Assembly (NCBI RefSeq): GCF_027887165.1
Contig: NC_077227.1
Location: 78,250,988-78,314,987 of the forward strand
From: Monodelphis domestica
Taxonomy: Eukaryota > Chordata > Mammalia > Didelphimorphia > Didelphidae
Direction of reading: 5' to 3'
DNA: 64,000 nt
The notes under the pieces were generated by a model. The model was not told where the DNA came from. It saw only the letters and a list, made by a program, of their open reading frames with translations, and did not search any database. Shown here piece after piece: positions 1 through 10,362 of this stretch (the first letter of the stretch is position 1; each line of letters begins with the position of its first letter). The position numbers and the translations under genes were made by a program.

Positions 1-24
1 AAATTTCATCATGCTTGATTTGAG

Positions 25-394
25 CTCTTGTTCTTTTTTTAATTGAAAATTTTTTATTTAATTAATTAATTTAGAATATTTTCACATGGTTACATGAGTA
101 ATGTTCTTTCCCTTCCCTCCACTCCCCTCCCGTAGCCAATGAGCAGTTTCACTGAGTTTTACATGTGTCATTGATCAAGACCTATTCCCATATTATTAAT
201 ATTTGCATTAGTGTTATAACTTACAGTCATATCCCAATCATATCCCCATTGATCCTTGTGATCAAACAGTTGTTTTTCTTCTGTGTTTCTACTCCCACAG
301 TTCTTTATCTGGATGTGGAAAGCGTTCTTTCTCATAAGTTTCTCAGAATTGTCCTGGATCATTGCATTGCTACTCATGGAGAAGTCCATTGGTG
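25..394 (-). repeat. L1 3'-end fragment, antisense
   Basis: Antisense copy of the marsupial L1 3' region: 'catggttacatga', 'ccaatgagcagt', 'tttctactcccacag', 'cagaattgtcctggatcatt'. The same motifs recur in other fragments of this window and, in sense, at 5940-6400. Confidence 0.85.
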
Positions 395-599
395 AGGAAA
401 AAAAAGAGTTCTGGATGGTTGATAAGGTTACACACATAAGCCCTTTCTACTGAAGAGGCACACATAGAACTCTTCTTTCATGTCCACCCAGTTTAGGAGA
501 AGGTATCCCTCTTTCTCAATTTGTCCAGCTTAGGGCAACATATACCTAATCTTAGCCCAGAGTGGGACTGGGGAAAGAATCATATCTTCCAATGCTCTT

Positions 600-745
600 A
601 GGTAAACAGAGACAGAAACCAAGACAAAGACAAAGAAAGAAGGAAAGAGGGAAGAAGGAGAGAGAAAAGGAGAGAGGAAAGGGGAAAGGCAGAGGGAGAA
701 AGAAGAGAGAGAGAACAATAAAGGGAAGAAGAGAGGGAAAAAGGT
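600..745. repeat. Purine-rich low-complexity tract
   Basis: About 145 bases made almost only of A and G on the + strand (gaaa, gaga and ggaa units). No gene is visible in it; a short basic reading frame across it reflects composition. Confidence 0.8.
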
Positions 746-1059
746 GGCCTCTGACTATATTCTAAGAGTACAACCTCTGGGAAGAAGTATATGGATAGAG
801 GAATATCTCTTAACTAGATTTCTCCCTTTTCTCATAGTCCTGTGGCTCTCATATTCTCTCTTCCTTCTTGTTTCTCTTCGTCTCAAGCTCTGGCTATCAT
901 TAATTCACTCGGAACTCGAAACAATTATTTTAAAAACCACAACTAAATCATGAGGCACTCATTAGGCAGCAGATATAAAAGTAGTACTCCCTTTGTTGCT
1001 TATCACAGGGAACCCTCTTGTGGATGCTATGCATCATTACCAATGAAGACTGAACAAAT

Positions 1060-1166
1060 CAAAAAATGAAAAACTTTTACTAAGCACCCACTATAGGCAA
1101 AACACTGGGCTAAGTGTTGGAGATACCAATAGAAAGACAAGACTGTACCTGTTCTCAAGAGCTTAC
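1060..1166 (+). repeat. Ancient dispersed retroposon fragment
   Basis: Contains 'ttttactaagcacccactataggcaaaacactgggctaagtg', split here only to show the motif 'gcactgtgctaagtgct' shared with 54760-54800. I recognise the motif but cannot name the family with confidence. Confidence 0.5.
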
Positions 1167-1490
1167 ATAGGGCACAACTAGGTGACTCAGTGGATAGAGA
1201 GTCAGACCTAAATTCAGATCTTCCTAGCTGTGTGTGTGACTCAGAGCAAGTCCCTTAATCATGATTGCCTAGTTCTTGCCACTCTTTTGTCTTAGAATCA
1301 ATAGTAAGGGGGCAGCTATGGAGTAGAGAGCCAGGCCAGAGATGGGAGATCCTAGATTCAGATTTGGTCTTAGACCCTTCCTAGCTGTGTGACCCTGGGC
1401 AAGTCATTTAACCCCAATTGCCTAGCCCTTACTGCTCGTCTGTCTTGAAACCCATACTTAGTATTGATTCTAAGACAGAAGGTAAGGTTG
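1167..1490 (+). repeat. Two tRNA-derived marsupial SINEs in tandem
   Basis: Head-to-tail copies (about 1167-1308 and 1309-1490). Each has the tRNA-like head (ggcagct..gagagcca) and the body 'tcctagctgtgtgaccc' and 'cctagcccttact'. The second ends 'gattctaagacagaaggtaa'. Confidence 0.85.
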
Positions 1491-2269
1491 TGGGGCTCAG
1501 TGGCAAAGGAAATGGAAATTCATCTTCTTTAATTTGATGAAACCATATCTATGATCCCTGACCATTTAAAAGAACCAAGGGCTTTGGTGGTGAGGACTTT
1601 TTTCTTGAGTCTTTAGTAATTGTGACTGCTGAGGAGGCAGGGGCTTCAGTCTCTTCAGAGGCCACTCTGAAAAGCGGTCCCTCTGAAGGGTCCCACATCT
1701 CCCCACAGGTTACTGCTTTGGATTATGGTTTGGAGGTTTGGGCTGGCCGCAGAGTTTATGAGGGAGTGGAAGTTGGCAGGCAAAAAAATAGAACCCATTC
1801 TCTACTAGAATAACTCCCCTCACTGATGGTCATGGGGACCAGGCTGGAAGCAATACCAGTGATTAGAGATGATTAAGAAATAAAATTATCCAGCTCTTAG
1901 TTGAGTAGTAAACCTTCCTTGGAAAAAAACCAGCAAATCAACTTTAGGAATTTGGAATATTATTTTAAGTTTGGAATGTCCTTTGTTGTAACTGCAAATG
2001 CAAAGTATGGCTTTGCTACAAGGCCTTAAATAATTTAGAGGAGTTAACTGCAGCTTTATCTTCTTTGAATTATATCCTGTCTGGTTTTTCTCAACAAGCT
2101 ATTTCTGGTTCTAATTGATGATCTTTGATCTCTTGGAATGAATAAAAATCTCTTGGTGAACTTCATTCTTTGGGGAGAGACTGTCCAGATTAAAATAAGG
2201 CTTCAACTATCCTGATGAAAGTTTCAAAGTTTACTCTTAAAAAATTCAAAGTTGTTAACTAAATTTTAA

Positions 2270-2455
2270 AAAACCTTTGCTTTCCATCTTAGAGTCAATA
2301 CTGTGTATTGGTTGTAAGGCAGAAAAGTGGTAAGAACTGGATAAGGGGGTTAAGTGATTTGTCCAGGGTCACACAGCTAGGAAAAATGTCTCAGGTAATA
2401 TTTGAACTCAGGACCACCTGTCTTTAGGCCTGACTCTCAACCTAGCTGCCCCTGT
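2270..2455 (-). repeat. tRNA-derived marsupial SINE, antisense
   Basis: Reverse-strand SINE body: 'agagtcaatactgtgtattgg', 'ccagggtcacacagct' and a 5' end at 'ctagctgcccc'. Confidence 0.85.
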
Positions 2456-2463
2456 GAATCATT

Positions 2464-3150
2464 CCCCCCCCCCCTTTTTTAACTCAAAGATATCTTATTT
2501 TCCTAATAATATGTAATAATAATTTTCAAAATATGATTTCCAAAATTATAAGATCTAAACCATCCCCCCATACCCACACACATTCTGAGATGGTAAGCAG
2601 TTGGATCTGGTCCATACATGTATTATCATGCAAAACACACTTCCATATTGGTCATTGCTGTAAGAGCACACTTATAAAACCAAAACCCCAAAATAAAAAC
2701 GTAAATGTGCTTCATGAAAGATAGTGTGTTTTGGTCTGCATCCCTCCTGACTCCAACAGTTCTTTCTTTGAAGGTGGGTAGCATTCACTGTCATAAATCT
2801 TTCAGAATTATCATGCTGAGAATAGTCAAGTTTTCAGAGTTGATCATCGTATAATACTGCTGTTGCTATGTACAATGTTCTCCTGGTTCTGCTTATTTCA
2901 GTCTGCATCAGTTCATGTAGGTCTTTCCAGTTCTTTCTGAAATTATCCTAATTATCACTCCTTATAGCAAAAGAGTATTCCATCACCAACATATACCACA
3001 ATTTGTTCAGTCATTCCCAATTGGTTGGACATTTCCTCATTTTCCAATTCTTTGCCACCACAAAAAGAGCTGCTATAAGTATTTTTGTACAATTACTTCC
3101 TTTCCCCTATTTTTATTATCTCTTTGGAGTACAGACCCAGTTGAATTTAT
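2464..3150 (-). repeat. Older L1 3' fragment, antisense
   Basis: Diverged antisense L1: 'tattatcatgcaaaacaca', 'gtacaatgttctcctggttc', 'gtattccatcacc', 'caatttgttcagtcattccc'. Confidence 0.8.
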
Positions 3151-3214
3151 TTTCATAATAGTTTTTAATTACATCCTTAATAGGACCACTTTAATCTCTA
3201 AGACTCTTGGGCTT

Positions 3215-6200
3215 GGACCATCAGGCAACATCATCTGCAATGGGGATAAACTAGAAGCCTTCCCAATAAGATCAGGAGTGAAACACGATTGCCCATTATC
3301 ACTTTTTATTATTTAACATTGTACTAGAAACACTAGCAGTAACAATTAGAGAAGAAAAAGAAATTGAAGGTATTAAAATAGGCAATGAGGAGATCAAGCT
3401 ATCACTCTGCGGATGATATGATGGTCTACTTAAAGAATCCTAGAGAATCAACCAAAAAGCTAATCGAAATAATCAACAACTTTAGCAAAGTTGCAGGATA
3501 CAAAATAAACCCACATAAGTTATCAACATTTCTATATATCTCCAACACATATCAGCAACAAGAATTAGAAAGAGAAATTCCATTTAAAACCACCTCAGAC
3601 AATATAAAATTCTTAGGACTCTATCTGCCTAGACAAACACAGGAACTATATGAACACAACTACAAAACACTCTCCACACAATTAAAACTAGATCTAAACA
3701 ATTGGAAAAACATCAATTGCTCTTGGGTAGGATGAGATAACATAATAAAAATGACAATTCTACCCAAATGAATTTACTTATGTAGTGCCATATCCATTGA
3801 ACTACCAAAAACCTTTTTTACTGAATTAGAAAAAACCATAACAAAGTTCATTTGGAAGAACAAAAGATCAAGGATATCCAGGGAAATCATGAAAAAAATG
3901 CAAAGGAAGGAGGCCTTGCAGTCCCAGATCTCAAACTATACTGCTGGGAGCCATCAGGCCACGACGCCTTGACAGAGTCACGCATGGTAGCTAAGGAGGC
4001 CACAGAGTGACCCTTGGCAAGATGTGATTGCCCACTCAGTCCCCTATTGCATGACCTCTCTTATCTATGGAATTGACATGATTATTATTCCCCCTAGTCT
4101 CAAAAGGAATAATGCAAGAGCAAAACAACTGTACCCTAATTCCCAAAAACATCACCAAAAGATCAGACCCTTAAATCCAATCCCTAAAAGACTATCATGG
4201 GTTAACTTTTACTTAGGTACATAATTTCCAACAAAACCACAGTTACAAGCCAAGCCCAAAACTTTCCCACTCACAGAAACCTATTCTCGTGAAGCCAGCA
4301 CACAAATCAATCATAGAGGCCCATACAATAAGTACAAGTACATAAAGCTTCAATATGCCTCAATGATTAGATTTCACAAATCAGTAACTCAGAAACTCCC
4401 TGGTGAAAACTTGAAAAATGATCCATCTAAATTTGAATTGTGTTCCCAGTACCCCTCAATCTCAATGATATGATTGTTGAATTGTCTTTTAAGAACTGTT
4501 GATTAATTATTCCATTTAATTAAAAGCAACAAGTAATTTTCCTTGATTGTAAGCTCAAAACTTCTCACAGGGTAATGAGAATATTAAGCCACCTGTGACG
4601 AAATAATTTATCTTATATGCTGTCTGTAATCACAATATAATAATATAGAATCTTAATCAAGTGATTTGTTAAAAGTGAATGTATCACTTTTCCAATTATC
4701 TCTCTTTGAACATATGTGTTAGGTAATGTATCTGTGTGCCAAGAAGATGGGTATAAGAATAAACACCAGGCATGGGGATGGTGGAGCAGCTATCAGATGC
4801 AAAGCAATCCCATGGCTGTAATGATTAAGCTGTCTTCCATTTGTTATTTTGACTGATTTGTTCATCACCTATCAGGAACCCCTGGAGTTGAGAGTGAGGC
4901 TGGACCTTGCCTGTGGCTTTTCTGGCACCCGAACAGGGACCCAGCACTATACTATAAAGCAGTGATCATTAAAACAATTTGGTACTGGCTAAGAGACAGA
5001 AAGGAGGATGAGTGGAATAAGTGACCTCAGCGAGACAGTCTATGATAAGCCCAAAGATCCCAGCTTTTGGGACCCAAACTCACTATTTGATAAAAACTGC
5101 TGGGAAAATTGGAAAACTATAGGAGAGATTAGGTTTGGATCAACATCTCACACCCTACACCAAGATAAACTCAGAATGGGTGAATGACTTGAATATAAAG
5201 AAGGAAACTATAAGCAAATTAGGTAAACACAGAATAGTATACATGTCAGATCTTTGGGAAAGGAAAGACTTTAAAACCAAGCAAGAGCTAGAAAAAAACA
5301 ACAAACTGTAAAATAAATAATTTTGATTACATCAAATTAAAAAGTTCTTGTACAAACAAAACCAATGCAACCAAAATTAAAAGGGAAGTAACAAATTGGG
5401 AAATAATCTTCATAGAAAAAACCTCTGACAAAGGTCTAATTACTCAAATTTATAAAGAGCCAAATCAATTGTACAAAAAAAAAACAAGCCATTCTCCAAT
5501 TGATAAATGGGCAAGGGACATGAATAAGCAATTTTTAGTTTAAAAAATCAAAACTATTAAAAAGCACATGAAAAAGTGCTCTAAATCTCTTATAATCAGA
5601 GAGATGCAAATTAAAACAACTCTGAGGTATCACCTTACACCTAGCAGATTGGCTAACATGACAGCAATGGAAAGTAATGAATGCTGGAGGGGATGTGGCG
5701 AAGTTGGGACATTAATTCATTGCTGGTGGAGTTGTGAATTGATCCAGCCATTGTGCCCCAAAGAGATACTAAGAAAAAAGACTTGTACAAGAATATGCAT
5801 AGTTGTGCTCTTTGTAGTGGCAAAAAATTGGAAAATGAGGGGATGCCCTTCAATTGGGGAATGGCTGAACAAATTGTGATATATGTTGGTGATGGAATAC
5901 TATTGTGCTCAAAGGAATAATAAACTAGAGGAATTCCATGGGAACTAGAATGATGTCCAGGAATTGATGCAGAGCAAAAGGAACAGAACCAGGAGAACAT
6001 TGTACACAGAGACTGATACACTGTGGTATAATCGAATGTAATGGACTTCTCCATTAGTGGCAATGCAGTAGTCATGAACATCCCGGAGGGATCTACATGA
6101 AAGAACACTATCAACATTCAGAGGAAAAACTGTGGGAGTGGAAACACAGAAGAAAAACAACTGCTTGATTACATGGGTCGAGGGGACATGGTGGGGGATG

Positions 6201-6413
6201 TAGTCTCTAAATGAACATCCTAATGCAAACACCAACCACATGGAAATAGGTTTTGATCAAGGGCACATATAATACCCAGTAAAATTTCACATCAGCTATG
6301 GGAAGGGTGGGGGGAGAGGAGGGAGAGAAATAATATGATTCTTGTAACCAAGGAATAGTGTTCTAAATTGACTCAATAAATAAATAAATAAATAAATAAA
6401 ATTTTTAAAGAAA
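3215..6413 (+). repeat. 5'-truncated L1 with 15-bp target-site duplication, split by an LTR
   Basis: Sense L1 with the end of ORF2 and a 3' UTR finishing in a TAAA-rich tail (6376-6413). It is flanked by perfect copies of AAGACTCTTGGGCTT at 3200-3214 and 6414-6428. The reverse-transcriptase palm motif appears as SADDM (usually YADDM) at about 3407-3421. The C-terminal cysteine/histidine motif CWRGCG..HCWWSC is at about 5680-5740. An LTR insert occupies 3942-4946. The reading frame is broken and the copy is inactive. Confidence 0.9.
3942..4946 (+). mobile_element. Endogenous-retrovirus LTR with attached primer-binding site, nested in L1
   Basis: A fossil of about 1 kb beginning TGCTGGG and ending CAGCA, flanked by CTATAC (3936-3941 and 4947-4952). 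It matches the solo LTR at 53241-54041 over most of its length. Just before its right end is TGGCACCCGAACAGGGAC (4923-4940), nearly identical to the primer-binding site complementary to lysine tRNA. The 6-bp duplication and lysine site suggest class II (betaretrovirus-like). It is younger than the L1 it entered. Confidence 0.8.
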
Positions 6414-6429
6414 AAGACTCTTGGGCTTA

Positions 6430-6681
6430 GGCCTTAGACTATCTCCATCTGGGCCCACAGAAAGGTGGTAGTTGAAGAAGTGGGTGTAGCTTGACATCTC
6501 TGGCATATGTGGCCTTCTGCCTCCCCTTTCAGAGTGCCTTGTTGCTTTCCTGTTCTTTTGGCCACTGGTTTTGATAGCAGTGAGGATAGTTGGCCACTTT
6601 TCCACAGGATTTGCTCTCCTGGATGATGGTTGGGGTTGGGAAGTGGGAGACAGAGCAGGCTAGAAGCTGGGTTAGTGGTTT
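6430..6681. other. No recognised feature
   Basis: Apparently unique DNA between the L1 and the SINE. No gene or clear repeat is visible. Confidence 0.4.
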
Positions 6682-6696
6682 AAAAGTAGTTGGTAG

Positions 6697-6869
6697 GGGG
6701 CAGCTGGGTAGCTCAGTGGATTAAGAGTCAGTCCTAGAGATGGGAGGTCCTGGGTTCAAATCTGACCTCAGACATTTCCATTGCCTAGCCCTTACCACTC
6801 TTCTGCCTTGGAACCAATACACAGTATTGATTCCAAGATGGAAGGTAAGGGTTTTAAGAAAAAATAAAT
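6697..6869 (+). repeat. tRNA-derived marsupial SINE with target-site duplication
   Basis: Near-consensus copy, from ggggcagctgggtagctcag to gatggaaggtaaggg plus an A-rich tail. Flanked by AAAAGTAGTTGGTAG (6682-6696 and 6870-6884). It lacks part of the middle (the tagctgtgtgacc segment). Confidence 0.93.
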
Positions 6870-6884
6870 AAAAGTAGTTGGTAG

Positions 6885-7579
6885 CATGAAGGTGAATGCC
6901 AGGGAGAAAAAATGTGATAAGGATCTTGCTTATATCTCCAGGACCAGTTTAAATGCTTTCCCTTCCATGAAGTCTTCCTTGAATCCAGCCACTGAAAGTC
7001 ATTTATTCCTTATTTGATCTGACAGCATTGTATTCCTTGTATGTAGCTATTATATTCCAGTTTATACTATATTTATATATAAATGTCTTATAACTCTATA
7101 ATTATAATATTACTAAAATGGGAACCATGTCCTAGTCTCACATATAGTAATGGGAAGGACTTCCATTAGAGAAATTCCCTCCAATAGTGAAGATCCACAA
7201 TTCTTTTGCAACTTATAGTTTTCTAGAGTTGTCCAGAGCACTGAAAAAGTAAATAACTAGCTCAGAGTCACACAGTCTGAATGAACCAGAGGTAGTCCTG
7301 GGACCCAAATTATGTTCATTTGAATGCTGATTTTCTAACCATATCATCTATCCTCAGCATGTAGCAATAGCTTAGTCAATGTTGAATGGATGCATGGATA
7401 AAGAAATGGATGAATTATTTCTTAGTTTCATGGTTTTCTCATCTGATCCCTCTTTTTCACACATGCATCTATTTTGGAGTTCAGTCCAAAACAACAGTTT
7501 TTACCTTGGCATCTGTGAACCCCCATATGAAGAGTGAATCAAACTTTCTTTGTCTATCAACCAAAAACTTTTAAATTAA
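6885..7579. other. Intergenic, one MIR-like remnant
   Basis: Mostly unassigned. About 7220-7300 contains 'ctcagagtcacacagtctg', resembling an antisense MIR/CORE-SINE. No coding signal is visible. Confidence 0.4.
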
Positions 7580-7583
7580 TCCA

Positions 7584-8981
7584 TCAAAAACTTAAGCACC
7601 CCTCCTTAACTCTAAGAGAGTTTGCAAGTCACTTACTAAAGTGGGTGACTTCAGAGGTCACTGCCCTGCCCCTGCACAGTTCTAGGCAAATTTAAAGACT
7701 GTGATTGGTTCCTGTAAAGTGGAGGAAGGGATAAGAAGTGAAAAAAGTGGGAAAAGGACTATAAAAAGTCCTGAACTTCCTGTCCAAAGGACTTCAGCTT
7801 CACTTTTGGATCTTGGCCTTGGAAGAACTTCTCCTGGGGACTTTGCCTTCAGAGACTCTGTGTTGGAGAGTTGGGTGAGTAGCTGGCCTTCCTTTCCTGG
7901 TTTCTGGAGAGATTGGTTCTGGAGAGGCTTTCCTTTCTTGGAGGAGGCTGTATTGGTGGAACCCTTGCTAAAGACAACAACAGGTCCTCTGACTGAAGGT
8001 TACTGAGTTCTGCCAGGGCTGAGCAGGACATGGGAGCAACACTTAAAGTGTTAGTGTAAGGGGTAAATTTAGGGATTTTTGACTAATATATTATCCTCAT
8101 GGTCCCTAGGGATTAATTCAAATCCCAATAAAAATACTCGAATCATTTTGGGAATTTTATGGTGGTTTAATTAATATAGAGGGAAGAAATTAAGAAGAAG
8201 AAGAGAGAGAAAGAGGTATAAGAATTTTCCAGCCTAGCCTAAGCTAAGGGAAGTTCAGAGTCCTCAGCCACGAGGCCTCCTCCAATATTAAAACTAGCTT
8301 GGCTTCCAGCCACGAGATCTACTCCGATATGAGGGGCCTCCTAAGAGGATAGTGCTTTTGAAGGTAAAGGAAAAAGGAATCAGTCTAAACTCACTCACCT
8401 AGCACGCTCATGCCAAGCCTGGACAAGAGCTGCAAACACACCAAAATGCCAAGATGCCCAAGATGCTGCCACCAGCCACATCTCCACCACATAAGAGAGC
8501 CAGAGCCACCTCTCCGTGAAAAAAAAGAGCCAGAGCCACCTCTCAGCAAAAAGAGCTCGGAGAGAGGCAGTGACACGAAATATATAGACCATTTTTTACA
8601 TCACTTCTTGCATCTCACATGTACCAATGGTAGCTTAAGCTTGATTTAGGACAGCCCAGGGGGTCTGTCAGTTGTTTCTGATTTGTCACTTGCTAGCACA
8701 TGTCTGTCATAGGCCATCCTTCTCAACACTTAATCCTTAAGTAGGGGTGTACATTCTTGATCGCTAGACTAAGCAGGGTGGAGTAAATCTAAAATTCGCA
8801 TTAGGCTAAACATTTCTCTAACCTCTTCTTACATTTTCCCACTTTCACTCTTTCTAACTCTTTGTAAATAAAACTACTAAAAGTCATTTTGACTTAAGCT
8901 ACAATATTTTTAAATCAGCGACCATAATATCACTTTAGATCTTTCATATTAGTATAAAAACCTAATTTTTATATTCTTACA
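7584..8981 (+). mobile_element. Solo LTR (type A) interrupted by a second LTR
   Basis: Related to the LTR at 57588-58327: both have a 'ctataaaa'/'cataaaag' TATA-like region, a 'gagaggctt'/'ggaggaggct' block and 'gtaaataaa' before the 3' end. The 3' end is cttaca, followed by TCCA (8982-8985); TCCA also precedes 7584, so the duplication is probably 4 bp. The left end is less certain. The insert at 8055-8800 splits it. Fossil, solo. Confidence 0.65.
8055..8800 (+). mobile_element. Solo LTR (type B) nested in a type A LTR
   Basis: 746 bp beginning TGTAAGG and ending TTCGCA, flanked by TTAG (8051-8054 and 8801-8804). The sequence on either side reads on as type A LTR when compared with 57588-58327. 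Its 3' half resembles the LTR at 55246-56295 ('ccaatggtagct', 'gcacatgtctgt'). Contains a short tandem duplication near 8495-8550 (agccagagccacctctc twice). Confidence 0.7.
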
Positions 8982-9081
8982 TCCAAGAGATCTTTGGATA
9001 AATTTTGGGAATTCTTGTCCTTAGACGGGAAAAAAAAATTATTTACTGACTTTTCACTAAAATTGATCATGCCCTTCCATT

Positions 9082-9440
9082 ATGAATATAAGTAAAAAAC
9101 ATTCTTCTGAGAAGGGGGCCATTGGCTTCACCAGATGGCAAAGGGATTTATCCCACAAAAAGACTAAGAACTTCTGGTCTAAACAGAAATCATGGCAGGA
9201 AGCATCTGGGAGGTGGGCAGCCAGGTATAGGTGGTGTTCTCATTTCTATTTTAATTCCTCCATATCAGGCTATAAGTATCTTTACAGCAGGCATCATCTT
9301 CCTCAGGAATTCTTCATCTTTTTTGCATGTCCTGGACCCCTTTGGCAGTCTGATGAAGTCTGTGGATCCCTTCTCAGAAGGTTTTAAAATAAAATACATG
9401 AATGCTAAATTTCCATTAGAGCTTAGTGAAAATAAAGACA
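9082..9440 (+). repeat. Possible hAT-Charlie-like DNA transposon remnant
   Basis: Contains 'tgtcctggacccctttggcagtctg' type sequence and 'cccttctcagaa', which recur at 15580-15680 and, in pieces, at 19030 and 22030. It resembles the marsupial hAT remnants I remember. No terminal repeats were located. Confidence 0.4.
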
Positions 9441-9650
9441 CATGTGTGTGTCATATATATGTATACATCCAGTGCCTATCTATGTGCACATATGTGTATA
9501 TACACGTGCATGTCCGTGTGTATATATTACACATATGCATATGTATGTGAGTCATTTGATAGAACAGCATTTTGTATTCCTCTTCTGTAGCTACCATATT
9601 CCAACATATATATAATATATATATATATATACATATGTGTATATCTTATA
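9440..9650. repeat. Alternating TG/TA low-complexity DNA
   Basis: Imperfect (TG)n, (CA)n and (TA)n runs, including a pure TA run near 9608-9630. Confidence 0.75.
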
Positions 9651-9707
9651 GTTCTAAGATTGTTAGATTTCTAAAGGTGGGAACCATGTCTTAGTCTCAC
9701 ATGTATG

Positions 9708-9925
9708 GTTTTTTTTTTTTAAATAAAACCCTTACCTTTAGTATACAATACACAGCCAATACTGTGTATTGGCTCCAAGGCAGAAGAGTGGTAAGGGCTA
9801 GGCAATGGGGGTCAAGTGACTTGCCCAGGGTCACACAGCTGGGAAGTGTCTGAGGCCAGATTTGAACCTAGGACCTCCTGTCTCTAGGCCTGACTCTCAA
9901 TCCACTGAGCACCCAGTTGCCCCCT
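9708..9925 (-). repeat. tRNA-derived marsupial SINE, antisense
   Basis: Full-length reverse copy starting with a T run and ending 'acccagttgcccc'. Flanked by CACATGTATG (9698-9707) and CACATGCATG (9926-9935). Confidence 0.93.
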
Positions 9926-9935
9926 CACATGCATG

Positions 9936-10228
9936 TTTTTAAACCATCCAAGTTAATGAACCTTCCAGGTACCCTGCCCCAGGTGAAGAGCCTCCACTAT
10001 AGGCTTTATAGAGCAGCTGATCGCTGAGGCCTAGGAAAAGGACTGAAAGATTGATACACTTCTTGAGGCAACTTGATAACTCCTGTGGCTACAAAATCAC
10101 CATCCATAATTCAGATCCTTTTATGGCCTTGACTTCCTAAAGGCTCATAGTGCAGAAAAGGTTGCCCTCTGGTGACCAAAAGGCATCACTGCAATGTTTG
10201 GAATTGCCCAGAGAATTGTCCTGTCCTA
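9936..10228. other. No recognised feature
   Basis: Unassigned intergenic DNA between two SINEs. Confidence 0.4.
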
Positions 10229-10362
10229 AAAGGGTCTTTTTTTTTTTAAACCCTTACCTTCCGTCTTGGAGTCAATACTGTGTATTGGCTTCAAGGCAGA
10301 AGAGTGGTAAGGGCTAGGCAATGGGAGTCAAGTGACTTGCCCAGGGTCACACAGCTGCCAAA
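10229..10362 (-). repeat. 5'-truncated SINE, antisense
   Basis: T run, then 'aacccttaccttccgtcttgg', 'gtcaatactgtgtattgg' and 'ccagggtcacacagctg'; the tRNA-like head is missing. Confidence 0.88.

Noticed and set aside
562-765. Short very basic frame (K/R/E-rich)
   Set aside because: Pure product of a GA-rich simple tract.
5653-6241. Two long antisense frames
   Set aside because: They are the reverse strand of the L1 ORF2 end and 3' UTR; the same peptides (FFFCVSTPT) recur in other L1 fragments.
8395-8649. Overlapping frames on both strands with repeated SEPPL/EPEPP peptides
   Set aside because: They fall in the nested LTR and come from its short tandem duplication, not from a gene.
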